64,000 bases of DNA from Xylaria sp. FL1777. Lineage: Eukaryota > Ascomycota > Sordariomycetes > Xylariales > Xylariaceae. Of this stretch, positions 37,201 through 52,700 are shown piece by piece. Both the position numbers and the translations under genes were made by a program. The stretch spans positions 248,001-312,000 of the forward strand of contig MU400506.1 in NCBI GenBank assembly GCA_022578965.1, read 5' to 3'. The notes beneath the pieces were generated by a model. That model worked only from the letters and a program-made list of their open reading frames with translations. It was not told the origin of the DNA and searched no databases. The stretch's first letter is position 1. Each line of letters starts with the position of its first letter.

Positions 37201-38377
37201 TCATATTATTATACATGAACACGCGACACGACATCAGTTTCTTGTTTAAGGCATTGATCACCCGCTTATCGCGCGTACGAATATTTGTGAGTTTAGGTTT
37301 CTAAGTCTCATGTCCCGGAGTAAAGGAGCATGGTATTGCATGTTAACATAGATGCTGTCCCTAGGCCAGGGTAAAGGAAAACGGTTAAGATGTCAGCGAG
37401 CCGTAGAAGGGAGATAGAGAAAGCGCGACCTAGGCTTCTAGCGCATACTCCTATCTTGCAGAATGTAAGGCATCAGGTCCCCAATCAACACATTTCTTTA
37501 TGTGCGAGAAGGAGAGATTTCAAGTAATATCCCCACTAATGCCCCGATACCTTGTTTCCTGTGTAAATCCAAGATCAACAGCTGCAAATGGCAACAGTAT
37601 CTTGTATTGAATAAAAGTCGGCAAAGAGGAACTAGGGTAAACGCCAACGAGCTAGAGAGTACTGAACGGGGTGCAACTCCGAAGACAGAAACGACTGCGT
37701 GTGGCTGAACACAATAAGGTGCGAGATAATCATTGATCAATGGGCTCAAGTGTATAGAACTAGGAGTCCGAGTGTTATTCACACTGCTTGCTCAACTACC
37801 ATCGCAAATTGATCCGTAGAAAAGGTTAGTGTATAGGTTCCTGAGACTCCTAAATCAGGCTGAGGTCATTAGCGCTGCGACTAGAGATAATAAAGGTAGG
37901 TGTTGAATCTAGACCACACTATACTAAGCTTAATATTCTAAATTAACCGTCTAATTATCGACTGGTATAGTTGATTGGCACTGTATGCATATATGCTAAC
38001 TTGTTGCGTCAGGATACGCATCATCAAACTCGGCGAATCGAAGCTTAGACCGTTGGCAAGCTGTCAATCAACCGGACTCGGCGGCCTTGCGGTTCAAGGG
38101 CCAGGATCCGCAAGAGTTGGAGATTCAACCCGAAGCCGAAGCCGGCAGCGGAGTAGGTGGTCCCGCAGTTTTTCGTCGGCCAGTATCGGCCGGACGATGA
38201 CTGTACATCCAACAGTCAAGAGTCAGGAATTGCATGCCTCATCTCTCTGCGGACAGATAACTCAAGCGCATTATGCAAACTGGAGCGGACATTCTCCCGG
38301 TGTTTCAATTTTATTGCTCCTCCGTTCACCTAACCAAGTTGGTCTAGTATCGATCGATAACCCCGGCATCGAGAAAT
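28273..38377. other. Gene-poor 10.1 kb region
   Basis: No supportable gene is seen on either strand. Open frames stay below about 95 codons except 37975-38466, which overlaps the start of D-amino-acid oxidase in another frame. Base composition is not extreme and I see no intact transposase, reverse transcriptase or terminal repeats. TAGGTA/TACGTA words recur (28970-29030, 34331-34380). There are many GTAC/AGTACT short palindromes. A tandem AAGCTT/TTAAGC element lies near 28741-28754. A locally GC-richer segment at about 32460-32900 could hold an unrecognised promoter or non-coding RNA. Confidence 0.5.
34331..34380. repeat. TAGGTA-type repeat
   Basis: Four tandem GTAGGTA/GTAAGTA units are followed by the reverse-orientation ACTTACTTACT. 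The two halves form an imperfect inverted repeat. Confidence 0.7.
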
Positions 38378-39610
38378 ATGCCGAACATCGTTGTCGTTGG
38401 GTTCGTGAAGCATTCCATCATTTGAGTTTGAGTATGAGAGCTTATGTAGTCGCAGCGCCGGTGTAACTGGCTTAACTTGTGCCTACCTGCTGTCGAAGGA
38501 GAAGGAAAATACCGTCACCATCATAGCAAAACATATGCCTGGTGATTATGATATAGAATATGCTTCACCGATAGCGGGCGCCAATGTTTTGCCGTAAGAG
38601 AAGCCTCTATGTTTATATCTAGGACCGAGAGTAACCATGACTAGGATGGCAACCGAGAAGAATAGTAGCTGGGAACGTCGCACATGGCGAGAGTTAAAGA
38701 GACTAGCTCTAGAGGTTCCGGAGGCTGGCATTCATCTACAGAGTAAGGTCCGGCTTTCTATACAGGTAACGTACCAGAACTGATGTATGCAGAATCACGA
38801 GTTTTTCGACGCGAGAAAGACCTGGAGAAACTGAGGAAAGGTGGCTATAGTTTCGATGGCCTATTCCTTGAGAATCCTTGGTACCGGTCTCTGTTTGACG
38901 ACTACAGAGAGCTATCCAAAGAGGAGCTGCCTCAGGGCATGGCATCAGGCTGTGAATTCGGATCGGTGTGTATCAATGTGATGCTGTATCTACCTTGGCT
39001 GGTCGGCCAGTGTCGCAAAAATGGAGTCATCTTGCGGCGCGGACAACTGAAACATATCACCGAAGCATCTCGCATGAGCCACAGTGGCGCCAAAGCTGAC
39101 GTGGTCATCAACGCTACTGGTGTAATGGCGTCGAGACTCGGTGGGGTGCTGGATCAGAACGTCATTCCGATACGAGGTCAGGTCGTGGTCGTCCGAAACG
39201 AGGCACCGTACATGTTGACCAAGTCTGGCACGGACGACGCTGACGACGAGGTCTGCTATGTGATGACGAGAGCCTCAGGCGGCGGCACAGTGCTTGGTGG
39301 CACATACTCGAAAGGTCAGTGGGAGAGCCAGCCCGATGCCAACCAGGCCATGCGCATCATGCGGCGTGTTGTGGAGATGATGCCGGAAATCACCAATGGT
39401 CAGGGTGTGAAGGGCTTCGACATCGTCCGCCATGCCGTCGGCCTTCGTCCGTATAGGAACGGCGGTGTCAGGATCGAAAAGGAGAAGATCGGAGACACCT
39501 GGGTTGTCCACAACTACGGACATGCTGGATGGGGATATCAGGGGTCCTACGGCTGTGCAGAGGATGCAGTGGCGCTTGTTGGAGAGGTCTTGAACCGTTC
39601 AAAACTATGA
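38378..39610 (+). CDS. DAO1: D-amino-acid oxidase, peroxisomal (358 aa)
   Basis: Four exons: 38378-38400, 38456-38593, 38645-38742 and 38793-39610. The product is 358 residues, normal for the family. It is a flavoenzyme that oxidises D-amino acids to 2-oxo acids, ammonia and hydrogen peroxide. FAD-binding motifs are GAGVTG (8-13) and the conserved YASPIAGAN (43-51). The substrate-carboxylate Arg lies in HAVGLRPYR (300-308, Arg305). The family signature NYGHAGWGYQGSYG is at 327-340. The last three residues are SKL, a perfect PTS1 peroxisomal import signal that co-localises the enzyme with catalase. The first exon carries only MPNIVVVG; its donor GTTCGT is weak but the join rebuilds the dinucleotide-binding loop exactly. 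It lies 260 bases upstream of ALG3 on the same strand. Confidence 0.95.
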
Positions 39611-39870
39611 TCACACTTTATACGTGTAGTTGGTTTACCTACCAGGTAGCTAGCATATAAAAAAAATATAACACGCCTATGCCAATTGGATCATAGCAGC
39701 AGGTGTAAGTAGAGTACATAATCTCAGAGGTATGTACTAGGTACTACCAATCTCTTATCGATAAGTGGTTTCAAAGTCCCATCTCCAAGCTCTCGAGTTC
39801 CACGTATTATCTCTTAACAGCTCTCAAGTTTGTCACAGGTTGATCCGAAAACCAACGGCGCTCATTCATA

Positions 39871-41293
39871 ATGGCTGAAAAGGAGCCTGGAGCGATCGCG
39901 AAGGCGGTGCAATTGGCATTTGATGTTGCCAATGGTCGCAACCGGACACTGTCGTGGCTTATACCACCGTGCCTCTTCCTCCTCGACGCGCTGCTATGCG
40001 TGGTCATCATATGGAAAGTCCCATGTAAGATCCTCGCGGGGTAGCCAGGCCTTTTGGACAACACTGCTGACCATACCTGTGTGGACAGACACCGAAATCG
40101 ACTGGAAGGCGTACATGGAGCAGATCGAGCAATTCGTCGCCGGCGAACGCGACTACACCGTCATCAAGGGCGGAACAGGCCCCCTCGTCTACCCGGCAGC
40201 TCATGTCTACTTGTATACAGGCCTGTACTACGTCACCGACAAGGGAAAAGATATATTTCTAGCACAGCAGCTTTTTGCAGTCTTGTATATGGCGACTTTG
40301 GCTGTGGTGATGGCCTGCTACTGGAGAGCAAAGGTAGGTTACCCTCATCTGTGAATTCCTAGGCGCTCGTTGTACTGACTGATAACGATCTAGGTCCCAC
40401 CATACGTATTCCCAATGTTGATCCTATCGAAACGCCTCCACAGCATATTCGTCCTCCGCTGCTTCAATGACTGCTTCGCTGTCTTCTTCCTCTGGCTCAC
40501 CATATACCTGTTCCAAAAACGAGCGTGGACACTTGGCACTGGCGTATATACCTGGGGATTAGGCGTGAAGATGTCATTGCTACTAGTTTTGCCAGCGGTC
40601 GGCGTAATCCTCCTGCTGGGCAGAGGATTTACTGGTAGTCTTCAATTAGCTGCCATCATTGCCCAGGTTCAATTCACGTTAGCCGTCCCCTTCCTCCGCG
40701 AAAACGCACAAGGCTATCTGTCTCGGGCATTTGAATTATCTCGTCAATTCTTCTTCAAATGGACCGTCAATTGGCGCTTCGTTGGCGAAGATATCTTTCT
40801 AAGTCGACCATTTGCACTGGGTCTGCTGGCAATGCATGTCTCAGTCCTTGTATGGTTTGTTGTGAACAAGTGGTTAAAACCAGCAAGAAAACCCTGGTCA
40901 TCAATTATCGCATCAATTCTGAGATTCAGCTCCCCGTTTAGCTCCCAGGAGGAGCCCCAAGTATCAGCGCAAGTCACACCAGAGTATGTGATGACCACCA
41001 TGCTGTCGGCCAATGTCATCGGGCTGCTCTTTGCACGCTCATTGCATTACCAATTCTACTCGTATCTCGCCTGGTCCACCCCATACCTTCTGTGGCGCAG
41101 CGGCGCTCACCCGCTCCTCCAATACGCCATTTGGGCGCTTCAGGAATGGGCGTGGAACGTCTTCCCTAGTACGAATGTCAGTTCGGGAGTTGTAGTAGCT
41201 GCCCTAGCTGCCACGGTGGTTCTGGTGGCCGCTGGCAGAGAACAAGCACCCACCTTATCTGGTTATCCCTCTCGCGAGAGAAAGGCGGCGTAA
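39871..41293 (+). CDS. ALG3: ALG3 alpha-1,3-mannosyltransferase (432 aa)
   Basis: Three exons: 39871-40024, 40089-40333 and 40394-41293. Splicing of intron 1 rebuilds the hallmark VPYTEIDW (50-57). Other family motifs are [17 protein letters not shown] (190-194), [12 protein letters not shown] (254-265) and HYQFYSY (351-357), between about ten hydrophobic segments. The enzyme sits in the ER membrane. It transfers mannose from dolichyl-phosphate-mannose to Man5GlcNAc2-PP-dolichol, the first lumenal step of N-glycan precursor assembly (GT58). Length fits the family. Its stop codon is only 22 bases from that of the opposite-strand EIF1AD-like gene, so the 3' UTRs must overlap. Confidence 0.96.
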
Positions 41294-41315
41294 GTCGTTT
41301 GCGACGGCTTGACTT

Positions 41316-41773
41316 TCAGTCTTCGCCATCCGAGTCTGACGGCGGCATCTTGCCCACGACAGACTCCTCGTCCTCCTCGTCATCATAAGTTGCTTTAGCG
41401 AATTCTTTCGGCCTAGGATTTCGTGTCAGCCCTGCGTGAACTGTGATATTTGACAAACTTACCAGTAGCTCTGTTTGCGCCATTCCTTCTCCTCACGGAC
41501 AACGTTTACGATCTCACCCTCCACTCTACCCTTTTTCTCATCGAGAGGCGTCAGATCTACTAACACATAGCCACCACGCTTAATCCATATCGTATTGCGA
41601 AAACGAGCTGCAAGCTCAACTAGAACGGTTTGCTGGCTAGGTAATGAGCAGCTGTAAAGGCTGTTCCCTTCGGCCTTGATGACCTTAGCGACACTCTGAG
41701 ACGACGTCAACCCGGTAGGTGGAGTTGTAGACTCTTCAGCGGCCGCACGAACATCACGCTTAGGACGAGCCAT
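41316..41773 (-). CDS. EIF1AD-like S1/OB-fold protein (135 aa)
   Basis: Two exons: 41773-41463 and 41412-41316, joined at a split Trp codon (TG|G). The fold is an eIF1A-type S1-like OB domain, about residues 25-105, with ANxxYxC-like NSLYSCSLP, VELAARFRNTIWIKRGGYVLV and GEIVNVV. This is followed by the motif WPKEF, then an acidic tail of Asp/Glu and SDSDGED. It matches the eukaryotic eIF1A-domain-containing protein (EIF1AD/Obelix), whose human member is nuclear and linked to late 40S ribosome maturation. Translation factor eIF1A itself is excluded by the shorter length and the different N- and C-terminal tails. The exon-2 tail is essential to the match and would be lost if the intron were ignored. 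Confidence 0.88.
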
Positions 41774-43240
41774 GCCGAGATGTGATGGTGTATCTGCTTC
41801 CCGGCCTAAGAGGTTTGTGGATACGATTTGATGTGATGTATTGAATTTACTAAACGAAGCACCCTATTGACCCGGTGTACAACATAGTGGGGCAGCTCTG
41901 CCGTAGTTTTTCCGAACCGCGTAGGTAGTGAATCGATTTATGCTGTGGTCAAGTAATTAAGAAGGTATATAGGTGGTGGTGTTGTATTACCACTTGCCTT
42001 CCCTACGTCAAGAGCTAAAATAATTGCTAGCTGGTAGAGGTAGTGAAATCTGTCCACATGGAACCAAATATGCTGATGCGGACACGATCAAATAGAGCGT
42101 ATAAGACAGAGCGCAGAGTGCAAAACATAGGGCAAAGGTCCTGGTTGTTGCATTTTTACTCTAGGAGACTGAAGGTATCGTAGGTTTATCGGAAGCCCCT
42201 ATCGCCTATGCCACGTCGCCCTTTGAACGTGCCCCTTCGACTTCCCTCTGCCATTCTACCTGCCGCCGCGTCTCGTATCCCGCTTCATCAAGATGAATAG
42301 TTCAACCTACAACAAAACTAACAATCAAAGTCATTCCCTGCCTGTTGATGAAAATACTCTGAATAGCCCTCCACTAACTACCTGGAGTGACTTTAAACAT
42401 GCTAAATTACGTCGGTTTCCCGGGCACGGAACGCAGATCGAATGGCTTGAATAGCTGGGTTACGGGGAAGAGGGTATTGTTTATAAAGTCTGCATTAGAA
42501 ATGGTGAGCCCATCGCTGTAAAGATTGTACGCATTTTGATGCTAGCAGTAGCCATTAGCTATTTGAATCATATTTGCTCACCATTTAGCAAGGGCTGGCA
42601 TGCTACAGAAGTACGGCAGGGCGAAGCCGAGAAGTAGTTCTAGACATTAGATTTCGTCCGAAATCATATCACACGCCGCAGGATTATCCAACGCCCCGAA
42701 AAAGTCGGACAGGCGAAAACCACGTAGTCAGAAGTGATGAGACTCAAAACATTCAGAGACAAGTCGTACTTGATTTGTGTGTTAGTCGTTGCATCGGATG
42801 GTCTACATTGCAGCGCCCAATATACCTATCTACTAGGTAGCTTGTAGCGCTAATGGCAATACAGAAACAGCCTTGCAGCAGCTAGAAAAAAAAATCAACG
42901 AAAGTAATATGAGTGTAATTAGAAAGATCTCAGGAATATAGATCTACTAAAAAAAAAAATAGATTTGATTCAACGCAAAGCTCTAGCAATTGTGTTGTAC
43001 TAGCAATATCCAGTACAATCTCCAGTACAATACCGCTACCTGAGTACTTAGTAAGTATACCGGTACCTGGCTATTCCCTCCGACTTGGCCCGAGCTCTCT
43101 TCAAGAACCGGCTTTCAATTCATTCTATCCGAAGCTAAGCATCTCATGTCCCTCAATGTTAGACGGTCGAGCACCTAGACATCGTACAGCCAGCGACGCA
43201 ATCGACCATCAGAGCTCGATCCCTCGCTGCCAAGCTGTCG
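41774..43240. other. Intergenic with gene relic
   Basis: This lies between the divergent EIF1AD-like and She9 genes. It contains the kinase-like relic described separately and two A-rich tracts (about 42883-42892 and 42949-42960). Nothing else is recognisable. Confidence 0.5.
42293..42640 (+). pseudogene. Degenerate kinase-like gene fragment
   Basis: A frame opens with ATG at 42293 and is protein-like for 53 codons, then hits TAG at 42452. The same frame continues with LGYGEEGIVYKV and GEPIAVKIV. These resemble the glycine-rich loop (GxGxxG) and the VAIK lysine strand of a eukaryotic protein-kinase-like fold. Further on in the same frame SPFSKGWHATE resembles the region following the first kinase strands in fungal kinase-like proteins, then further stops follow. 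Upstream WSDFKHAKLRRFPGHGTQIEWLE matches the usual lead-in to such domains. No catalytic loop is found downstream, so this is a truncated and disabled copy. An undetected intron around the first TAG is the alternative. Confidence 0.55.
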
Positions 43241-44704
43241 ATGTCGACATCCCGAGCTATCTGGCCTCTCTTTGGGGCCGGGTCGAGGCTGATTGTCGAC
43301 CAATTCAGCCCGAGATCGGCCGCAGCAGCAACAGGGATGCCGTGGATGAAGCTCTTCTGCAGCGCCGCTTTGCCCAGGAACTCAGCGCGCGCGCCGACAT
43401 CATCAATATGTTGGAGTTGTCGACACGACTATGCATCGAGGCGCCAACATGTGCGCTTCTCGTCCTCGTCCTCGTCTCCGAAGCCTCCAGACCATGACCG
43501 AACGAGCAAACACGACCCCCAAAATCCCTCGTCCTCCTCTCCTTCTTCCTCGTCGCCTTCTTCCCATTCGACAGTCGCCGATGCTTATACACAAGGACCC
43601 TCGATAGATCTATCCAAATTAGAAAAAGAGCGAGAGAGACCATCGCCGCAACCACCGCCACCATCCATGCCGAATCCCGACCTTCCCTCAGCCCAGAACT
43701 CGCGGCGTTCAGCCTTAAACCAGTCCCTCACCTCGTTTATGGATCGCGCGCAAACCAAACTATTCGCCGCCTCGCAACGCATCAACGACCTAACCGGGTA
43801 CTCCTCCATTGAGTCCCTCAAGGCCCAGATCTCAGCCCTCGAATCCGAACTCCACGCCGCACAATCCCACCTAACAGCCACGCGCAGCGCCTATAAGAGC
43901 GCCGTGTCCGACCGCTCCGCCACCCAGCGAGAGGTCACGACGCTTCTGGCGCGCCAGAAGACCTGGACGCCCGCCGACTTCGAGCGCTTCACGTCGCTGT
44001 ACAGACAGGACTACGAGCTCGAGGCATCCGTGGGAGAGCGGGCCATCGAACTCGAAGTGGCCGAGCGCGAGGCCGAGCGCTTGGGTCGCGAGCTCGGCGC
44101 CGGCATCCTCGCCCGCTACCACGAGGAGCAGATCTGGAGCGACAAGATCCGCCGCATGAGCACCTGGGGTACATGGGGTCTCATGGGCGTGAACATCCTC
44201 TTGTTCTTGCTCCTGCAGTTCGGCGCGGAGCCCTGGAGGCGGCGACGGCTTGTCCGGGGGTTCGAGGAGAAGGTGCGCGAGGCGCTCGCTGATGAGCGGA
44301 CTATAAGGGAAGAGACCGAGCGTATCGCTGCTGCTGCCGCCACCGCCACCGCCACCGTCACTGCTACTCCCTCGATAGTAGAGAGCGAGGTGAACGCCGC
44401 TAGTATTGAGCATGACGGAAAGCCAGTCGTCATGGCTGCGCCTGACGTCGCCGTACCAGAAGCTGATATAATGCCGCCTCCACCCCCGAGTCTAGAGTCT
44501 CATCCAAACGATGACTTGCCCAGGTTATCATGGCGTAAACCACTCACGGTTTGGAGCTATTGGCGTTCGGCCCTCATGGATCTAGTAAGCGACCGGAAGA
44601 TCGCTCTTCGCATGAGGGACGTGTCACTCATCGCCATCGAGGGCGTAGCAACGGGTGTCGCAATTGCAGGGGCTATAGCTATCTTCCTGTTCCGCCGTAC
44701 ATGA
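43241..44704 (+). CDS. SHE9: She9/Mdm33 mitochondrial inner-membrane protein (487 aa)
   Basis: This is a single uninterrupted frame of 487 residues. Residues 1-75 are Arg/Ser/Ala-rich with few acids and fit a mitochondrial presequence. A Ser/Pro-rich segment (75-150) follows, then the family core: LNQSLTSFMDRAQTKLFAASQRINDLTGY (159-187) and a long coiled coil to about 295. After IWSDKIRRMSTWGTWGLMGVNILLFLLLQ comes a first membrane span (309-328); a second span lies at the extreme C-terminus (462-484). That topology is typical of yeast She9 (Mdm33). This protein resides in the inner mitochondrial membrane with the coiled coil in the matrix, and it influences inner-membrane fission and morphology. 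The central coding part is strongly GC-rich, producing long open antisense frames that are not genes. The start is the first ATG compatible with a targeting presequence. Confidence 0.9.
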   Translation: MSTSRAIWPLFGAGSRLIVDQFSPRSAAAATGMPWMKLFCSAALPRNSARAPTSSICWSCRHDYASRRQHVRFSSSSSSPKPPDHDRTSKHDPQNPSSSSPSSSSPSSHSTVADAYTQGPSIDLSKLEKERERPSPQPPPPSMPNPDLPSAQNSRRSALNQSLTSFMDRAQTKLFAASQRINDLTGYSSIESLKAQISALESELHAAQSHLTATRSAYKSAVSDRSATQREVTTLLARQKTWTPADFERFTSLYRQDYELEASVGERAIELEVAEREAERLGRELGAGILARYHEEQIWSDKIRRMSTWGTWGLMGVNILLFLLLQFGAEPWRRRRLVRGFEEKVREALADERTIREETERIAAAAATATATVTATPSIVESEVNAASIEHDGKPVVMAAPDVAVPEADIMPPPPPSLESHPNDDLPRLSWRKPLTVWSYWRSALMDLVSDRKIALRMRDVSLIAIEGVATGVAIAGAIAIFLFRRT

Positions 44705-45932
44705 TGATGATCAAAAGAATATCTTAGAGATGCAAGTCGACAAACAAACAAAATAAACCGTCACATACGAGAATGTGAGCGAAGGTAAAGTAAGAATCCG
44801 CCTGACTAGAACTAGACATGTGGGAGAGAGTCGTCCTCAGCTACAAGTTGGATAAAGCTAGTTACAGAAGAGACACGCTGGTCGCATGCATAATCTCTAC
44901 CCTACTTTCTTTACCCATCCTGTAGGACCAACAGTGTACCATACGAGCCTCAGCTAAGCTCGAATTGTACAAATACCACGAAAAGAATCGCCTGGAGATA
45001 TAGCCATAATACTATACTATCTATATTACCGGACTGTTTCTATCCTACAAATATTATATAATAAGCTCGGTTGGGACAGGGGAATCAAAAGCGTCAACAT
45101 TCCTGTAAATAACTATATCCTAAATATCCCTACCGAGCTAGGTATTCTATGCGAGCGGTCATCCATGACGTGCATGTGATTTTGTATTTCGTGCGTTTAG
45201 GACAGCGCCCAAAGGTCCTTTCAACTGAACGCTGGGCAGATATGTCGACGCGCATCAGATATAAGCCGCAACACTGCATTTACGGAAATGTAGACGATAT
45301 AACAACATCAGATCTCGTTGAGCCTCATACTAGGTCACATGTACATATGGTAGCACAAATCGGTGGATTAAGGTACAAACGAAGGGACGTCCAGTCCATT
45401 AAGTGCTCGTGGATCCAATTACATGCTCTTTGGTATAGATAGAAATGAAACGAAAGCCAAGACCTTTGCTTTATCTACCTCGGCATCTTCACGATATCTA
45501 TAACTTGGAATGTACCAAGAGTAGTGCCGAACTCCTACTTCAGAACCCTGATATGGCCTTGCTTGCCAGGGGCAAGCAGAATCCGGTTTGGATAATTCCA
45601 CATGAGGGAAAAGTTATTCATCTCCCGTTACTCACTCCCTGAAGCCTCTTAGATCAGTGTGGGCCCGAGACGAATTTTGAAGCGAGGGTTTTCCGGCATG
45701 TTTTAATTGCCTATATGCCGTCGAGCTTCGAGGGATTGACATGTGCCTGTTGCTGAAGTAGACGATAGACATGGCCGTGAGGTGGCCCAATCTGCAGTCT
45801 TCGCTCAAACTCGGCTGCATAATGGACGCAATCCTAGCTCACCCCTAGCTCTAACTCTATCGCAAGGTGTGCCATGCCACAGTTGATCTGAAAGCTTTGC
45901 AGCCCATTCTTTATCCCGAGTGAAGTTCAATC
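44705..45932. other. Intergenic between convergent genes
   Basis: This lies between the 3' ends of She9 and protein kinase C. Small frames at 45149-45642 show no family features. No RNA gene is recognised. Confidence 0.5.
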
Positions 45933-49763
<3,831 letters not shown>

Positions 49764-52700
49764 GATGGGCAAAGGGCTGCGCGTTGTCACGCGCGGGACT
49801 GGGGAGGGAGACGAGATTCGTTATTCGTTACTTTGGGGCGACACCTAGGTAGGTATCAAGAGGTCCGCTCGGCTAAAGCGGAAGCGGGAGCGGGAACAGG
49901 TTCGATAAGACGACAGAGTGAGGTTCGGGGACGTCCTGGCGACGATGGTGTGTGGTTTCTTGTTTCTCGTTTTGTCTCTATGTCGCCTTCGGCACATCTC
50001 CCTCAACGAACGCTCTCCAAGCCCCCCACACAGCAAAACAACAACAACGACAGCAACAGCACGCACACAAACACAAACACCACACGGCCCGATCGCTAGC
50101 GAGTTTGCAGGGAAGCCACAGGACAGCAGATGACAATGATGCCTTCAAAGAAGAGGGGCAAGGTGACCAGCGAAGGCGCCAACGAAAAAAACGGGTTGTT
50201 GAGCTAGAATGAGTGGTTGGGCTGCTGAAGCCGGTGCGTGGATACAACAGCTCAAAGTGGTGGTGGTGTAGATAGGTGGAGGTGGGTTGAGGTAAGGCAG
50301 GTAAGACGACAAGACGTGGGATGTGGGTTGCATGGAGACGATAATGGAGATGAGCGATGGATCGGGATGCCGTCAGTGCATCAGCCCGTGTGTACTGTAC
50401 TGCCTCTGTGTACTGCCTCTTTGCCTACTTAACCTAAGGTAGGTACTGTAGGCTACATATGTATGTACCTAGACGCCTGCAGTGGCAGTGAAGAAAGGAG
50501 TGGTCTGGTCGTTTGTCTTTTACCTACCTGTAGGTAGTCTTTCAAGGCTGTACTTCATGGAGGGGTTTTTTTCGTCACTGCGGGCATCCCAGATACCTAC
50601 CTAATCCTGACCTAACCTAGGTAGGTAAGTATATCGGTCGCCAGCCCACTTCTGCCCGCTACCTCTCCCTTCTGGCCGAGATATGATAGGCTGCTTGAAG
50701 GAGGGGTAGATGGCTCGTGCATCAAACAACAAATCTTGAAGGAGGCAGCCTACAGTGCCACATTAAGTATGTATCTATACATATTGTCCGATAGGTAGGT
50801 ATGTGTAGTAGATATGTGATGTGCACTGTAGTTTAGAACCAAGTAACTTAGAAGTATAGAGGTGCCTTAGGTATGTTAGGTATTAATATGGCGATGCTTA
50901 GGTAGCTGAGCACCTATATACGCTGGACCCTATACTACCTACTAAAGATCCTATTTATATGAATTGAGTTTTACTATTGCATGCTTTTATCATGGCTCTT
51001 CACAACAATCCTCTACGTACCCAGTCAAGTTTGAGCCTTGGTCTCAGAACTTCTGTATAGGCAATCCGATATAAACAATTCTAAAACTGCCTATTCCACC
51101 TGCTCGACCATCTACCTAGGTTCCAGATGCAAGTTCATGACCCAGCCTAGGTAGGTTTTTCTACTTCGTCAAATTAATCCTACAAGCACGCATGAACATG
51201 GAACCGACAAGGATAACGGCGAACACGTCAATGAGAAGTGTCAATGCGATAGAGCATGGTAGGCTAGGGTTGGAAATCTATACTACTTTCTGAGGAGCTT
51301 GTGCTACTCACGTAAATTCTAGTTCAATTGGCACTCTTAGTTGTCGAGCCGGACGGCAAGGACCAGCACCGGCCTGAAATCGGAATCACTACATGGCACC
51401 GGAACTATCTGTTATCATGGTCAGCTCTTATTTTTGGTATAACAAGATAGAGGCGGAATTAGTCAGCGTTAATGATTCCATCAAGGACGTCCTTGACCTT
51501 AGATAGCGTGGCGTGGCGATGCTGATGCCCAAGGAAGGGCATGACTCGTAACAAAAGCTGCCTAGCCAGTCCGAACTACCAAACCTGACGCCTTACCTGC
51601 CTCTCGCGGAGAGACCAAAGCTTCCACTTGGATTGACAAATCTGGCGGTGTGTTTAGTTTCCGGCCCGAAGAGATAGAACAAATATTTTGCCAGTTACTG
51701 CGGATAGGATCCGGACGCCTCTAAAAATAGATTGGCGTGAAACTTCATTCTTTGAGTCATGATAATTGGCAAGATCAACTATCAGACGAATAGGCAGATC
51801 GAGATACCGGGTCAAATTCAGCACATTTCCTTTGGAAAGGACGGTGTCCCCTTATTGTTACTCCTCACAGCCCCCTATTTTGCCTTCTTCACTGATACGA
51901 TACTGATACACGGAAACATCACTACTAGTTGGCAGTTTTCGGGAGTCTGCCTTAGTAGTATGTTCTTCTGTTCCTGGAGACTTGGGCACTAATGAGAGGT
52001 AGTATCTAAACAGAGGTCGTAAATCATGAAACAGATTGAAGTCAACCTGCGCTGTCATGTTGACAGCCAGCACAGCACTGACGTGCAAGGAACTGGCTTT
52101 ACGTGATACCAGACCTGTTCCGAGTGTGTTCCCATCGAGGCCGCTGGCTACGAACTGTCAAGGGATTCCTGGCCAAGTTTGACAGCTTCGTTACCATGTA
52201 ACGTAAAGCGTCGCATCCGCTTCGATATCCTGACCCTCGGCTAGTCTTGCCTTCGGGGCATCTAGGACGTGATCACACGATTAGGTAGATGTAGTGCCAC
52301 TTGAGCGTTTTCTCGAGTTTCTGGACCCAAAGGGGTGTACGAATGATGACGAAGCTTAAACGTCCACAGCATCTATACCCGGAAGCAAATTCTGGCAAAG
52401 ATAGGCGATGATGAAATCAAAGTGGTTTTCTTGTCTACGAAGTATCTCTAAGCCACCTAGGTAATCCAATTATTAGAAGCTCACACTCGCAATATCCTGC
52501 CTTGTTACGCTTACCGCTACTTATATCAATAATGAAGTGAGTCCAACAACCTGGGTGTGAGGGGGGACTGTGGGAAGCAACATGAGCTAGCAAACACTCC
52601 ATAGCACCGTAGTGGGATAAGAAAAAAAGGAAGAAAAAAAAAATCAAGACTGAATTAAGACTTAATAGTGGTGCTCAAAATAGAGGGTATCATCCAATTA

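Noticed and set aside
37975..38466. 163-codon plus-strand frame before D-amino-acid oxidase
   Set aside because: It overlaps the oxidase first exon and intron in a different frame and has no protein-like motif.
42883..42960. Two A-rich tracts as retroposon tails
   Set aside because: There are no flanking target-site duplications and no upstream SINE/LINE-like body was recognised.
43871..44413. Long minus-strand frame (180 codons) inside She9
   Set aside because: It is antisense to a GC-rich, well-supported coding region, has low-complexity Gly/Ala/Glu content and matches no family.
49764..49790. N-terminal extension of protein kinase C
   Set aside because: The extension begins with GTG; the first ATG is at 49763 and fits the HR1 domain start.
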